Positions 43,410 through 53,144 of a stretch of 64,000 nucleotides of DNA are shown here, one piece after another. The stretch's first letter is position 1, and each line of letters starts with the position of its first letter. The position numbers and the translations under genes are program-made. The DNA comes from an uncultured bacterium (GTDB lineage Bacteria > Armatimonadota > UBA5829), in contig CALJES010000001.1 in assembly GCA_938074205.1 (NCBI GenBank), forward strand, positions 147,101-211,100, written 5' to 3'. The notes beneath the pieces are model-generated. The model ran no database searches, had not been told where the DNA came from, and saw only the letters and a list, made by a program, of their open reading frames with translations.

Positions 43410-44420
43410 TCAAAAAGTCTCTGTTGCCGACGGCAACCTAAGCAGATTAATTGGTGTAGCGTAAAGGATTTCGAATGCTATACGAGTAGCGTCCTCAATC
43501 GTATACTGCCCGCTTGCTATCTTCTCTGCAAGCACAGCAGCAAGTTGTTGTCGCATTATCACCGCCTTGGCGTATGCCCACTCAACACAGTAAGCATCTG
43601 AGAAAAATCCTATCTGTTTGTTCAAGGGGAGCATATCCAACCGTTCTTCGATCACCTGCCGAATTGTGCCTGGGAAGAAATTGTGCCACCAGTAACCGGC
43701 AAGCGATAAGTTGGGCAGCTCCCGGGCAAGCGTACACATTGACTGGTTGGCGTGTCGGCTCGACAGAAAGCACTGGAATCGCAGGCGCGGATGCCGGCTT
43801 ATTATGGCGGCAACTTGCGAGATTGATTTATGACACAACCTGCTCGCCGTTTCGAAGGGCAAAGGCTCAGCGCCAAAGCTAAACTGCAATACGAGCGAAT
43901 CGCCCACCTTCTCTTCCAGAGCAGTAAGGAACACTTCATTCACATATGAAGCATAGACATCGCGCTCCTGGGGTCCGGCTGACTCTCGACGAGCGAGCGC
44001 ACTCTGCATCTCAGCTTCACCTACTGTAGAGAGGATGTCTACTGGACGGGCCGCTTTGCTGGGACCTTCTCGGCCGGTAAACATTCCAGACTGGCTTACG
44101 CAGAGTCGTGAAAGCACTCTTGTGGCTTTTTCAGACGTGTCTGGCCATCAGCGCCTCTTGCGCCACGCCCGAGTTCTACCCATTTCCCATACTGCCTTCC
44201 ACACGTCAAACAGGAGATAGAATCCGCCGCAGGCTAAAAGCAAGAATGCGTATCAGCCGGCGTACCTCCAATAGCCTCTTGCACACAGTATGCCTCGCGA
44301 CAGGCGGATGAAAAACTGTCCAGCATGCTCCACCATACTCCAAGCACATCTATGAGCGCAACCTGAATACTACTTCGCCAAAACTGTCCGCCCACCGAAC
44401 AAATAACCTACTCAAAAAGA
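43410..44420 (-). pseudogene. Degenerate uronate-isomerase-like gene
   Basis: The longest open part (43410-44117, 235 codons) resembles the C-terminal half of uronate-isomerase/amidohydrolase-family proteins (LAGYWWHNFFPGTIRQVIEE, then KQIGFFSDAYCVEWAYAKA and EKIASGQYTIEDATRIAFEI). Upstream on the same strand, protein-like fragments occur in shifting frames: SEKATRVLSRL, EALMARHV, GGFYLLFDVWKAVWEMG, and IQVALIDVLGVWWSMLD. Each is separated by stops or frame changes, so at least three indels break the gene. It abuts the IS256 relic. Family assignment rests on pattern only; uronate isomerase would act in hexuronate breakdown. Confidence 0.55.
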
Positions 44421-44682
44421 AGTTGGTGGAGAATAGAACTGACATATTTGCTGGAACTCGATTATGTTCTGTGTTACTTGCTACGGATATGTCCTTGTGC
44501 GGAAAATTGTAGTTGCAATTCCGTAGAAAAAGGTAACAGTCTCACAGTGCCTAAGTAAATCGCTTGGTGGCAGTATAAAATTGTGACGGGGTATACATGT
44601 CCATTCCCGCAAAAATCAGACTCCGGTTCCGAGCTGGCAACACCTAGATTTAACAATCGGAAAATTAGAAAGGGGTAACGCT

Positions 44683-46194
44683 GTGAACGTCATCCTCATC
44701 TTGATCGACAGCTGCAATAGACACTACCTTTCTCCCTATGGCTGCCAAGAAGTCAAGACGCCAAATATCCAAGAATTGGCTGAGCGGGGAGTAACTTTCA
44801 CAAACCACTTCTTGGGCTCGGCACCGTGTATGCCTGCGAGACGGGAGCTAATGACTGGCAGGCGCGAATTTCTGTGGCGAGGATGGGGACCTATTGAACC
44901 TTTTGATCGTCCGCTGGCACTCGAATGTCGAAAGCTGGGAGCCATTACTCAGATGATTACAGACCACTACCATTACTGGGAGATTGGTGCACACGGTTAT
45001 TTGGAGTACTTTGACGGCTGTGAAATGATCCGTGGACACGAGCTTGACTATTGGAAAACTGCACCTCAGCTGGAGGAACCGAACTGGGTAGCAGCTATCA
45101 ACAAGTACCGACCCGGCTGGGGAAGTCGTTATTACCGAAACGTAGCGCATTTTAGATCAATCGAGGACTTCCATGCGCCTACCGTGTTCAGAAAAGCCGC
45201 GGAGTGGATTGACGCGAATGTAGAACTGATAAGGAGCCAGCCATTCTATCTTCACGTGGAAAGTTTTGATGCTCACGAGCCTTTTTATGTTCCCGAACCG
45301 TACAGGTCAATGTATACCGACGATCTGAACCCGACATACACCTGCTGGCCCCCATATCAGAACTTACAAGAGCGACTTACATTTCTTCGAAACACCTCAA
45401 TGGCAGAACTCGATTTCATCCGCGCACAATACAAGGGCAAGCTGACAATGGTAGACGACTCGATCGGCCAATTGTGGCGAGCAATGGACCGACACAATTT
45501 GTGGCATAACACAATGGTCATCCTTACAACAGATCACGGACACGAACTCGCCGAGGCGATAAGATCTCTCGATGAGATAACAGAGGACGGGCGAGATCAT
45601 ACTTTAAGATGCCCTTTCGGCAAGCAGCATCCTCACTATCTCAGCCATGCCAACATTCCGCTAATAGTATGGCATCCCGAGCTCGCAAATGATGGCCGCC
45701 AAATAGACTCGATTACTTGCGGGGTAGACTTGTATGCAACAGTGTTAGAGGCATTGGGTGCGAAACACGTCACGGCACCACACAGCAGATCTATACTTCC
45801 TATACTGCGCGGCGAAGATACCGGACGCGAGCTTACATACTGGGGTACGTTCGGAGCGGGCATCTGCTGTACTGATGGCGAATACGTTCTTCTGCAGGGT
45901 GCCAAAGCGGGGGTCCCACTGTGTTGGTATTCTGCTTACCTAAGAAGCCCGGTTAGCGAGGGCGTTAACGCCGGTCGTTTCATACCTGGGGTTGAATGTC
46001 CCGTGTGGCGAATAGAGGGTCGCTCTACCTTCGACTTTCCCTCAATACTATACCGTCGCGATGATCCCTTATTTGAAGAGCGAAACATAATTGCACAAGA
46101 ACCATCAACGGCTGCTACAATTCGGCAGAAGCTACGCCAAGCTATATTGGAGGATGGGTGTCCCCCAGAACAGTTCGATAGACTAGAGCTATAG
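44683..46194 (+). CDS. Sulfatase (FGly-type)
   Basis: A 503-residue sulfatase of the alkaline-phosphatase superfamily. The start is GTG at 44683 (GGGG at -12). It has NVILILIDSCNRHYLSPYG (metal Asp) and the formylglycine signature APCMPARRELMTGR (CxPxR, Cys-type; residues about 49-62). Also present are TTDHGHELAEA (second metal site), FGKQHPHYLSHANIPLIVWH and a C-terminal substrate domain ending in GCPPEQFDRL. There is no signal peptide, so it appears cytoplasmic, unlike most polysaccharide sulfatases. Maturation needs a formylglycine-generating enzyme or anSME, neither visible here. The substrate is unknown; the neighbouring secreted glycosidase hints at polysaccharide use. Confidence 0.88.
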   Translation: MNVILILIDSCNRHYLSPYGCQEVKTPNIQELAERGVTFTNHFLGSAPCMPARRELMTGRREFLWRGWGPIEPFDRPLALECRKLGAITQMITDHYHYWEIGAHGYLEYFDGCEMIRGHELDYWKTAPQLEEPNWVAAINKYRPGWGSRYYRNVAHFRSIEDFHAPTVFRKAAEWIDANVELIRSQPFYLHVESFDAHEPFYVPEPYRSMYTDDLNPTYTCWPPYQNLQERLTFLRNTSMAELDFIRAQYKGKLTMVDDSIGQLWRAMDRHNLWHNTMVILTTDHGHELAEAIRSLDEITEDGRDHTLRCPFGKQHPHYLSHANIPLIVWHPELANDGRQIDSITCGVDLYATVLEALGAKHVTAPHSRSILPILRGEDTGRELTYWGTFGAGICCTDGEYVLLQGAKAGVPLCWYSAYLRSPVSEGVNAGRFIPGVECPVWRIEGRSTFDFPSILYRRDDPLFEERNIIAQEPSTAATIRQKLRQAILEDGCPPEQFDRLEL

Positions 46195-46253
46195 GAAGAA
46201 CAAATTTGGCGTGCCAAAAGGCCAATATGGCTCAAACGTGAAGGCAGCAAAAG

Positions 46254-46327
46254 TGGCTCCGGGGCTTGGATTCGAACCAAGATCGACGGCTCCAAAGGCC
46301 GTTGTCCTGCCATTGAACGACCCCGGA
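46254..46327 (-). tRNA. tRNA-Gln (anticodon TTG)
   Basis: A 74-nt cloverleaf on the minus strand with acceptor TCCGGGG/CCCCGGA, anticodon stem ACGGC/GCCGT around loop CTTTGGA (anticodon TTG) and T-arm CTTGGTTCGAATCCAAG. Discriminator G and encoded CCA. Confidence 0.96.
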
Positions 46328-46337
46328 GTGCAGTCTA

Positions 46338-46367
46338 ATTATAACTGTTGAGCGTGCCCCTCGTCAA
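46338..46367 (-). promoter_or_regulatory. Sigma-70-type promoter of tRNA-Gln
   Basis: Minus strand: TTGACG (46367-46362), an 18-bp spacer and a perfect TATAAT (46343-46338), 10 nt before the tRNA 5' end. Confidence 0.85.
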
Positions 46368-46489
46368 TCCTCCAGTAGCTGGACACTTGCCAAAGCGAAC
46401 CATTCAAGACTTTGTCACTTGTACTGAGTCTAACCATCGCAGTGATTGACATCGGAAAGCCATACAAGTCAAAACAAATAATTTACTAC

Positions 46490-46517
46490 TTGCGTAGTTG
46501 TTCAATTGTGGTATATT
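46490..46517 (+). promoter_or_regulatory. Candidate promoter of the 1,663-residue secreted protein
   Basis: TTGCGT (46490-46495), a 16-bp spacer and TATATT (46512-46517). Confidence 0.4.
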
Positions 46518-46715
46518 GCAATTAGTTGCAAGACAGAGTGGAATGTCTATTTGCGGATCGACTCATCCGGCTACTAGTTGTTAGTGAGTAGAAGGTAAAT
46601 TTCGGGATCATTGGTCAGTATGTAGCCTCGGGATTCGCACCCAAGAGCCGAAGTGTCTACCGCACACGACAATCAAACTCACGCATAATTAACATTCCAA
46701 GAGCAGAGGCTTAAA

Positions 46716-49700
46716 ATGAAGCAAAGACATCCTTCAAGACACTGGGTGGCTCGCATATTTACATCCACCCTACCGGCTATTGTTCTGGTCGTTATTCAGA
46801 CTTTGGTGATTGTTCCTGTTGCGTTTGGGACTGATCCTCCCGGTGCAACCTTTCAGGCTGGAACTTTTTCGCCTCCGGCCGGGTGGGACTTTTCATTGCA
46901 AAGGATAGCATTCCACGAAAAATCCGGTGATGCGTTCAATCTCGACCGTTCTCTGGAAGTAGCAAATCCCCTAGGAACAAGAAAAATGCAGTTCGTATGT
47001 ATGCTAGGCCTGAGCCCGTATGAACTAACTATGGGAATGGTGGTCGCCGTTTCGTGGGATCCCAGCCAAGTTATAGCCGGTAGAACTTTTCCCCTCAAGA
47101 TTGCCATGACCCCTATAGATCTCGACACCCCAGAAGTTCAGTCCAACTACGGTTTCGAAATGTGGGCTAAGGAATTTAGTAGGCCAAACCCCTTTGTTGA
47201 TTATGAGGAGGAAAACACCTATACGGTGCCATATGTTCCGGACTTAGGCCTTCGGATAAGGGCGAACGGTGTCACACCTCTCAACGGACAACACCTGAGC
47301 GGGGACGACTCTCTCGATTTCCTCAACCTGGCAGAGCTCGTTCCAAAAGGTGACGAAGGAAGCCAGTCGCAAGGCGGTGGTGACGTAGACTTTCCAATCG
47401 ACATTCCACTCACTCTGACTGGCGGTCTTAGAATCACCGGGGACGAAGTGAAGACAGACCTGACAATAACGGGCATGTACAACAGCGACGGAACTATATC
47501 GAATCCGACCACTGTTCGTTACATTGAAAACCTGCGATGGCTCCAGGAAGGCACGTGGACGATCGATGTGGATGTACCCGCAACAGCGCAAGTGGGGCAG
47601 TGTCTTAAAGTCTCACTCGACAACTTACTGTACCTGATACGCATGGAAAAGCGTATGGGCATGGAACTGGAGATTTATGGCTTGACGGTGAGCACTAACA
47701 GTCTGGACATTTGGGAGTACGTAGGGCAATGGTATATTTCCACAGACCTGGCATCCAACAGGCTGCAAGTGCCAATTCCCGTAACCCAAAGTGCGGCAGA
47801 TTTGACGCTTTCGCCTCAAGACGTTTCATTCACTTTCGAGAATGTGCCAGGCATTTCCGGAGCGCCGCACATTGGCGATCCGGCTGTCCTTGACCGCGTC
47901 ACCGCCCACATACAGGTAACGAACCAAAGTAAGACTCCCCTTCTCCCTGACCCCATGAAAAAGCTACTAACTGTGTTTGTGGACGAGCTGCCAGTAGCTT
48001 CTGAGTATCTGACCTCTGGGTTCGCTGCTATGGAAACGAAGACTTTCTCCATTTCATTTTGGGTGATGTCTCCGGGAATGAAAACTATACGGGTTCAGTT
48101 GAATCCTGGAGGCGATCTTGGAGAAGTATTTGATGAGAACAACACCGCTGAGAAACAGCTCAACGTGACTGCCAAGTGGGGAACCATTGAGATATTGCTG
48201 AAAGATTCACAAGGGACAGTACTATCGCCGGGAAATGTGTTGGATTTGGACTCAGGAGGAAAGCCTCGCATCTTTGCCGCAGAAAAATACTCACACGGAG
48301 CCGCACTATACCAGGGATCTATACAGCCTGACGGCAAGGTAAAATTTGACGTCCCTGCAGGACTGTATACCGTCTTTGTCCGCACCAAACCAAGTGTGAA
48401 CTACCTAGACGCAAACGCGGAGATCAACCTACACGAGGCCACTGGAGTAGTACCTTACGTACTAGCTGACATTGTATTACCCGTTATGGCCACTGTGACA
48501 GGTACGGTGCTCGACTACCGCGGCCACGAACCGATTCCGCCCGCCCCGCCACTTCCAGGATATGCCAACGATAGACCGGTAGTGGTGTCGTTGGGTGTTT
48601 ATTCCACTGAGTGCGATCACGCTGGCAGTTTCATTTTTGCGCGCATAGTTCCCGGCACTTACAAACTCCGAATCGAACATCCATTTTTCTACAAGAGAGA
48701 GATTACTGTTACTGCACAGCCTGGCCAGAACCTTGATCTTGGGGATATACTGATGATCCGTGATGCCGCATTTGATACAACAGGATATCTTACCCTTGAA
48801 GCAAATACTGGGGGCGGAGGCAGCATCTATACACAGAGCCGCAGCGTTAAAATAAGCGCGTGGGCTGAAGACGTTCACGGAATAGCTGGTATGAGGTTTC
48901 GCAATGACGGAGAAGACTGGCAACCAGAAGTATCATCATGTCCTTCAACTTGGACACTGCGCGATGAAGACGGCGAACGTACGGTAAACGTCCAGTTCAA
49001 AGACAGCGCAGGAAACTGGAGCGGGGTTGTGTCGGCAAGCATTAGACTGGACAGGCAAGGACCGATCGGCTCAGTGACGATCAACAATGGTGAAGAATCA
49101 ACAGATCGCAGAGGCGTAATACTAACCTTTGGGGCAACAGACCCAGCAAATGGCACTGTTGCCGCTGTTAGTCTTTCGAATGACGGCATAGACTGGTCAC
49201 CACCTTTGCCCTACGTGGAACCGATGGTTTGGACTCTGTCTGGCAGTTACGGAATCAAGACGGTCTACGCAAAATTCCTCGATGCCTGTGGCAATTGGAG
49301 CTCCGTGGTTTCTGACAGCATTCAAATGACACCAGCTCCCAGCATCACCCTGGTAAACACGGACGGATTGCCCATAACTGATTTCACCAAAGAGAGCCAA
49401 GTGTATGCCAAAGTGTGTACAGGAATTTTTGCTGACTCCCCGACTCAAACGCAGGCTTTCAGCGGTGAGAGCACAGCGAGTGAGAACACGGCCGCAGCTC
49501 AGTCGTTTGTTCCGCCCGCAGGGCTGACGATATGCGGCGCCGAATTGGTCGCTACAAGAAACACATGGATCGATAACGGACGACTGAGAATAGAATTGAG
49601 AATTGCTCCCCCAGGCGCAACAAACGATTCATCGCCCGAAAACTCAGTCTTGGTGACATCTGGGACAATCGATGCCAAGGCGATAGGTCCCGTGCCCCCA

Positions 49701-51707
49701 GGCTTTGTAGATGTAAGTTTTAACTCCTCTGTAACCCTTGAGGCAGGCCGCATCTACTTCCTAGTTGCCAAAGCTGAGACGTACTCCGCTGAGGATCCAT
49801 TCCCTGAGTTCATGCTTTGGGGAGCCTGGCTCTGGCCGGATGGAAATGGCAACCCGCAGGACGCCTATCCTGACGGCAAGCTCTGGACGGCGTCCACAGA
49901 CGGTTCAGGCACGTGTACGTGGAGTTCGCTGGATACCGAAACAGGTTTTCCGGAGCGCCACGACCTTGCATTTCGCTTGATGTTGCCAGCCAACGAGATG
50001 CGATACACTGTGTCTGATTCAATTCCGAACTCAATTGAGGCCCCATGGCTGCCATTTGCCACATACGTGCCGATTGGAGTACCTGGGGCCGACGGACACA
50101 AGACAATAGCTTTCCAACTCAAGCATCCAAGCTATATACCGACTGGTGAGAGTCAAATTCTTCTTGCGCGCACCATTAAGGACACCACTACACCTGAGAT
50201 CGGGTGGCAAATTCCTGGACAGAACCGTATTATCGACGGTCGACGCCTGATCGAGTCGGGTCAATTGCAGTTGGTAGCCAATGCTCGAGACGCGACTAGC
50301 GGGGTAAAAGAAATAAGAATAGGGCTCAACGGCAATATGGATGACGTCCCGTGGTTGAATTATGCTACTTACGCTTCTTCTAGCATGATCTATCCGGGAA
50401 GCGCTAAGCTGACTTACACACTGCCGTATCCAGACGGTCAGTATGACTTATGTCTGCAGGTCAGGGATACTGCGGGTAATATTTCATCGACAAGTATCCC
50501 CATTCTGAAAGACCAGTTTGGTCCCTCAATAGAGCAGTTCAAAATACAGTATAAGTCCACGACACCGGATGGCACGCCATGTGTTTCCAGAAGAGATATA
50601 AAGGCGCGGATCATTGCGTCAGATCTCGGCTCAAAAATCGTTGCTTACAGACTAGGTGCAGCCCAGAACATGTCTACCAATTGGATAAATGTTAACTCAG
50701 CAATGCATATTGACTTATGGAGTCTGTACAATCTCCTGCCTGGCGATGGTCTTAAAAGTGTGTTCGTCCAAGTGAAAGACCGCATTGGAAGGATAAGCTG
50801 GGCTTCACAGCCTGTGTATTTGCGAACTTCCGGTCCTGCAAGGCCTGTCTTAGCGAGTTGGGCTGATCATCCGGATCCCTCCGACAGGAACCTTACTGCT
50901 ACCTGGTCGGCATGCACAGATCCAACAGGGGTAACCCGGTATCAGATCCAAATCGCGTCCGATTCCGGTTTCGCTTCTGTGCTAGCCACGCAGACATTTG
51001 AGGGACTAGCCACGTCTTATTCTTGGACTGCCCCACCTGGTAGCAGCACATACTACTTCAGAGTACGGGCACAGAATACGGTGGGTTTTTGGAGCGAATG
51101 GACATCTTCTGACGCGCTCCAAGTAGTGGCGGACACAATAGAAGACGCCAAGTTGACAAGGGATGGCCAGAGCGTAGTCCTGCGCGGAATCGTCACAGCA
51201 TCGTTTAGCGATTGCTTCTACATTGAAAACGAAAACCGCACGATAGGAATACGTGTTCAGCCGGGTGCCACGGTTGCGGTCAACACGGCCGTAACTGTAG
51301 AAGGCGTGATGGGCACTACACCAGACCTTGAGAGAGTAGTGTTAGGTCAAGTGACCAGTTTTAACGGAGCATCAACAGTGACGCCTCTGGGCATAACCAA
51401 CAAAGCGCTTGGTGGCGCAGATTGGCGATACGAGCCTACAACGCAAACGGGACAAAGAGGAGTGTACGGTGGAACAGGCCAAAACAACATCGGACTATTG
51501 GTAAGAATTTGGGGCAAGTTTACGCCGATCAACAAGTACAGTTTTCTTGTGAATGATGGAAGTGGTCCTGTTTTGTGCCAGGTTCCAGACAATGTAGATT
51601 TAGATCCTGACTGGCAATTCGTCCGGGTCACCGGAATAAGCTCGTGTTACTATGATGGCACCCATGTACATAAGTTACTTCGCGTACGAGAAGTTGAACC
51701 TATGTAA
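46716..51707 (+). CDS. Giant secreted multidomain protein (CARDB, CNA-B-like, Ig-like, Fn3, twin OB module)
   Basis: 1,663 residues. It has a signal peptide with a long n-region (ends VIVPVAFG, near residue 37). Approximate layout: novel beta-rich N-terminal domain 40-350; CARDB-like domain 360-480; carboxypeptidase-regulatory/CNA-B-like region 480-690 (ATVTGTVLDYRGHEPIPPAP, FIFARIVPGTYKLRIEHP); bacterial Ig-like pairs 690-880 (DRQGPIGSVTINNGEESTD); jelly-roll-like domain 900-1090; further Ig-like domains to 1370; Fn3 1380-1460 (STYYFRVRAQNTVGFWSEW). The twin OB-like module follows from about 1465 to the end (VVLRGIVTASFSDCFYIENE, GLLVRIWGKF, SFLVNDGSGPVLCQV). It shares that module with two other secreted proteins here. 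An adhesive or surface-layer role is an inference. Confidence 0.82.
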   Translation: MKQRHPSRHWVARIFTSTLPAIVLVVIQTLVIVPVAFGTDPPGATFQAGTFSPPAGWDFSLQRIAFHEKSGDAFNLDRSLEVANPLGTRKMQFVCMLGLSPYELTMGMVVAVSWDPSQVIAGRTFPLKIAMTPIDLDTPEVQSNYGFEMWAKEFSRPNPFVDYEEENTYTVPYVPDLGLRIRANGVTPLNGQHLSGDDSLDFLNLAELVPKGDEGSQSQGGGDVDFPIDIPLTLTGGLRITGDEVKTDLTITGMYNSDGTISNPTTVRYIENLRWLQEGTWTIDVDVPATAQVGQCLKVSLDNLLYLIRMEKRMGMELEIYGLTVSTNSLDIWEYVGQWYISTDLASNRLQVPIPVTQSAADLTLSPQDVSFTFENVPGISGAPHIGDPAVLDRVTAHIQVTNQSKTPLLPDPMKKLLTVFVDELPVASEYLTSGFAAMETKTFSISFWVMSPGMKTIRVQLNPGGDLGEVFDENNTAEKQLNVTAKWGTIEILLKDSQGTVLSPGNVLDLDSGGKPRIFAAEKYSHGAALYQGSIQPDGKVKFDVPAGLYTVFVRTKPSVNYLDANAEINLHEATGVVPYVLADIVLPVMATVTGTVLDYRGHEPIPPAPPLPGYANDRPVVVSLGVYSTECDHAGSFIFARIVPGTYKLRIEHPFFYKREITVTAQPGQNLDLGDILMIRDAAFDTTGYLTLEANTGGGGSIYTQSRSVKISAWAEDVHGIAGMRFRNDGEDWQPEVSSCPSTWTLRDEDGERTVNVQFKDSAGNWSGVVSASIRLDRQGPIGSVTINNGEESTDRRGVILTFGATDPANGTVAAVSLSNDGIDWSPPLPYVEPMVWTLSGSYGIKTVYAKFLDACGNWSSVVSDSIQMTPAPSITLVNTDGLPITDFTKESQVYAKVCTGIFADSPTQTQAFSGESTASENTAAAQSFVPPAGLTICGAELVATRNTWIDNGRLRIELRIAPPGATNDSSPENSVLVTSGTIDAKAIGPVPPGFVDVSFNSSVTLEAGRIYFLVAKAETYSAEDPFPEFMLWGAWLWPDGNGNPQDAYPDGKLWTASTDGSGTCTWSSLDTETGFPERHDLAFRLMLPANEMRYTVSDSIPNSIEAPWLPFATYVPIGVPGADGHKTIAFQLKHPSYIPTGESQILLARTIKDTTTPEIGWQIPGQNRIIDGRRLIESGQLQLVANARDATSGVKEIRIGLNGNMDDVPWLNYATYASSSMIYPGSAKLTYTLPYPDGQYDLCLQVRDTAGNISSTSIPILKDQFGPSIEQFKIQYKSTTPDGTPCVSRRDIKARIIASDLGSKIVAYRLGAAQNMSTNWINVNSAMHIDLWSLYNLLPGDGLKSVFVQVKDRIGRISWASQPVYLRTSGPARPVLASWADHPDPSDRNLTATWSACTDPTGVTRYQIQIASDSGFASVLATQTFEGLATSYSWTAPPGSSTYYFRVRAQNTVGFWSEWTSSDALQVVADTIEDAKLTRDGQSVVLRGIVTASFSDCFYIENENRTIGIRVQPGATVAVNTAVTVEGVMGTTPDLERVVLGQVTSFNGASTVTPLGITNKALGGADWRYEPTTQTGQRGVYGGTGQNNIGLLVRIWGKFTPINKYSFLVNDGSGPVLCQVPDNVDLDPDWQFVRVTGISSCYYDGTHVHKLLRVREVEPM

Positions 51708-51857
51708 CGGCTGCGAAAGCGATGCATGGTGTTTGTGTAATATCCGAATGCGCCGTTGAGCATCTCGACCTGGCACAGTCACTGACAAGCCAGCATGTTG
51801 TCGGATGCGAGCCCTCGCGACAACTTGCGCATCTTACAGAACCCACTCAGCTGATTC

Positions 51858-53144
51858 CTATGCCGGACTAAGACGTACGAAGCACGCGTCGAACGGCCCG
51901 AGGCCTGGCACGATGACGGTAATCTCGCTCCCAAATAGTTGGCGGACGCAGTCTTGGATCACCTCAGGCGCTGCGAGGTGTTCCCAGCCGGAGTCGGGAA
52001 TGCGCTCTACAATGACGCGGACCGTGTCGCGGAAGAAGCCCGTTCGATCGAGATTGGTGAAGCGTATCCGGACGTCGAGTTTTCCTTGTCCGCAGCACCC
52101 GATGAGCACCGCGACTTGTTTTGCCGCATCGTCCTTGGCTGCGATCCCGCACGCTTCGGCGCAGGTGTCAACTCTAACTAATGTGCCCGTTATGTCGGCA
52201 TAGCGCCGGTACACCCACCATGTCGAGCGCGGCTTCTGCTTTTTTGGAATCAGGATACCGTCCAGCGAGTCAGTCCAGCAACCGTAGACACCCTTTTCCT
52301 CATCTTCCCAGCAGGCGTGAGCCGCGCTTTCTATGCCAGCCTCCTCTACCGCCCAGAGGTAGAGCGCGGTAGGGCCCGGTTTGGTGAGGTGGTAGCTGCC
52401 AACGATTTCATTGAGGCTGAAGCGCTTGATTCGTATACCGTGCTTCTTTAGAAAGGCACGCAGTTCCGACGCGTGAGCTGGAATATCACGGGGCCTGTCG
52501 AACTCGTGCCACGAAATAACATCGGGCAGAACGCCGTTGGACTTCGCCCAAAGGATAAACCGCTGCAGCCACTCAGCGTCGTATCCGCAGATGCTTGGCC
52601 CGACGATTTCAGCTCTGCGGTCTGCGGCTCGGATTCTACCTACGGTGCGCCGCCACATCGCCAGAAAGCGATCATAGTCCTGTGCCCAGTACTCGCTCAG
52701 ATTTGGCTCGTTCCAGACGTCCCACTGGATGCGGTATCCTTTCTGCTTCTGGACGGACAAGAGCTGGTCGATTACCTTGTCCCAGGCACTCCAGTCGCCG
52801 TTGTCGCCAGGGCACGGTCCGCCTACGTGACATCCGTAGGCCGACCCGAGTTCGACCTGGACTTTTGCGCCCATCGCAATCGCGCGTTCGTAGATACCTG
52901 GTCGCCCCCAAAGGCCCACATCCTGCACTGTGGTTCGGAAGAGCTGGGGTTTTAGCGGCTCGACAAGCTCTCGGGGAGGTCCGACAGGGGAAATACCGTG
53001 CAGGAAACCGCTAGCCCGGAATGTGGCGGGCCCCCTGCTTGCTGCGAGGTCCACAGTCAGCGTACACGATGCAGCCAAGGCCGCCTGCGAACAAAGCGCC
53101 GAGCCTGACGCCGAGAGAACTACCAGTAATAGTATCTGATACAT
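51858..53144 (-). CDS. Secreted GH-A clan glycoside hydrolase (GH39-like)
   Basis: 428 residues from the ATG at 53144, giving a clean signal peptide (MYQILLLVVLSASGSALCSQ, cleavage near ALAA); the open frame extends to 53186 but that part is not signal-like. The (beta/alpha)8 fold carries the acid/base Glu in IQWDVWNEPNLSEYW and the probable nucleophile Glu in RFSLNEIVGSYH, as in GH39/GH51-type retaining enzymes; VISWHEFD is also typical. The C-terminal beta-domain (about 330-428) ends in FDACFVRLS. G+C looks clearly higher than its neighbours by eye, which suggests recent acquisition. The substrate is unknown. Confidence 0.78.
   Translation of the reverse strand: MYQILLLVVLSASGSALCSQAALAASCTLTVDLAASRGPATFRASGFLHGISPVGPPRELVEPLKPQLFRTTVQDVGLWGRPGIYERAIAMGAKVQVELGSAYGCHVGGPCPGDNGDWSAWDKVIDQLLSVQKQKGYRIQWDVWNEPNLSEYWAQDYDRFLAMWRRTVGRIRAADRRAEIVGPSICGYDAEWLQRFILWAKSNGVLPDVISWHEFDRPRDIPAHASELRAFLKKHGIRIKRFSLNEIVGSYHLTKPGPTALYLWAVEEAGIESAAHACWEDEEKGVYGCWTDSLDGILIPKKQKPRSTWWVYRRYADITGTLVRVDTCAEACGIAAKDDAAKQVAVLIGCCGQGKLDVRIRFTNLDRTGFFRDTVRVIVERIPDSGWEHLAAPEVIQDCVRQLFGSEITVIVPGLGPFDACFVRLSPA

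Larger units (their letters stand above)
46328..46715. other. Intergenic region with two promoters, no gene
   Basis: 388 bp between tRNA-Gln and the 1,663-residue secreted protein. It holds the tRNA promoter (minus) and a candidate promoter for the secreted protein (plus) with a leader of about 190 nt. I see no reading frame or RNA fold I can support in the rest. Confidence 0.5.
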
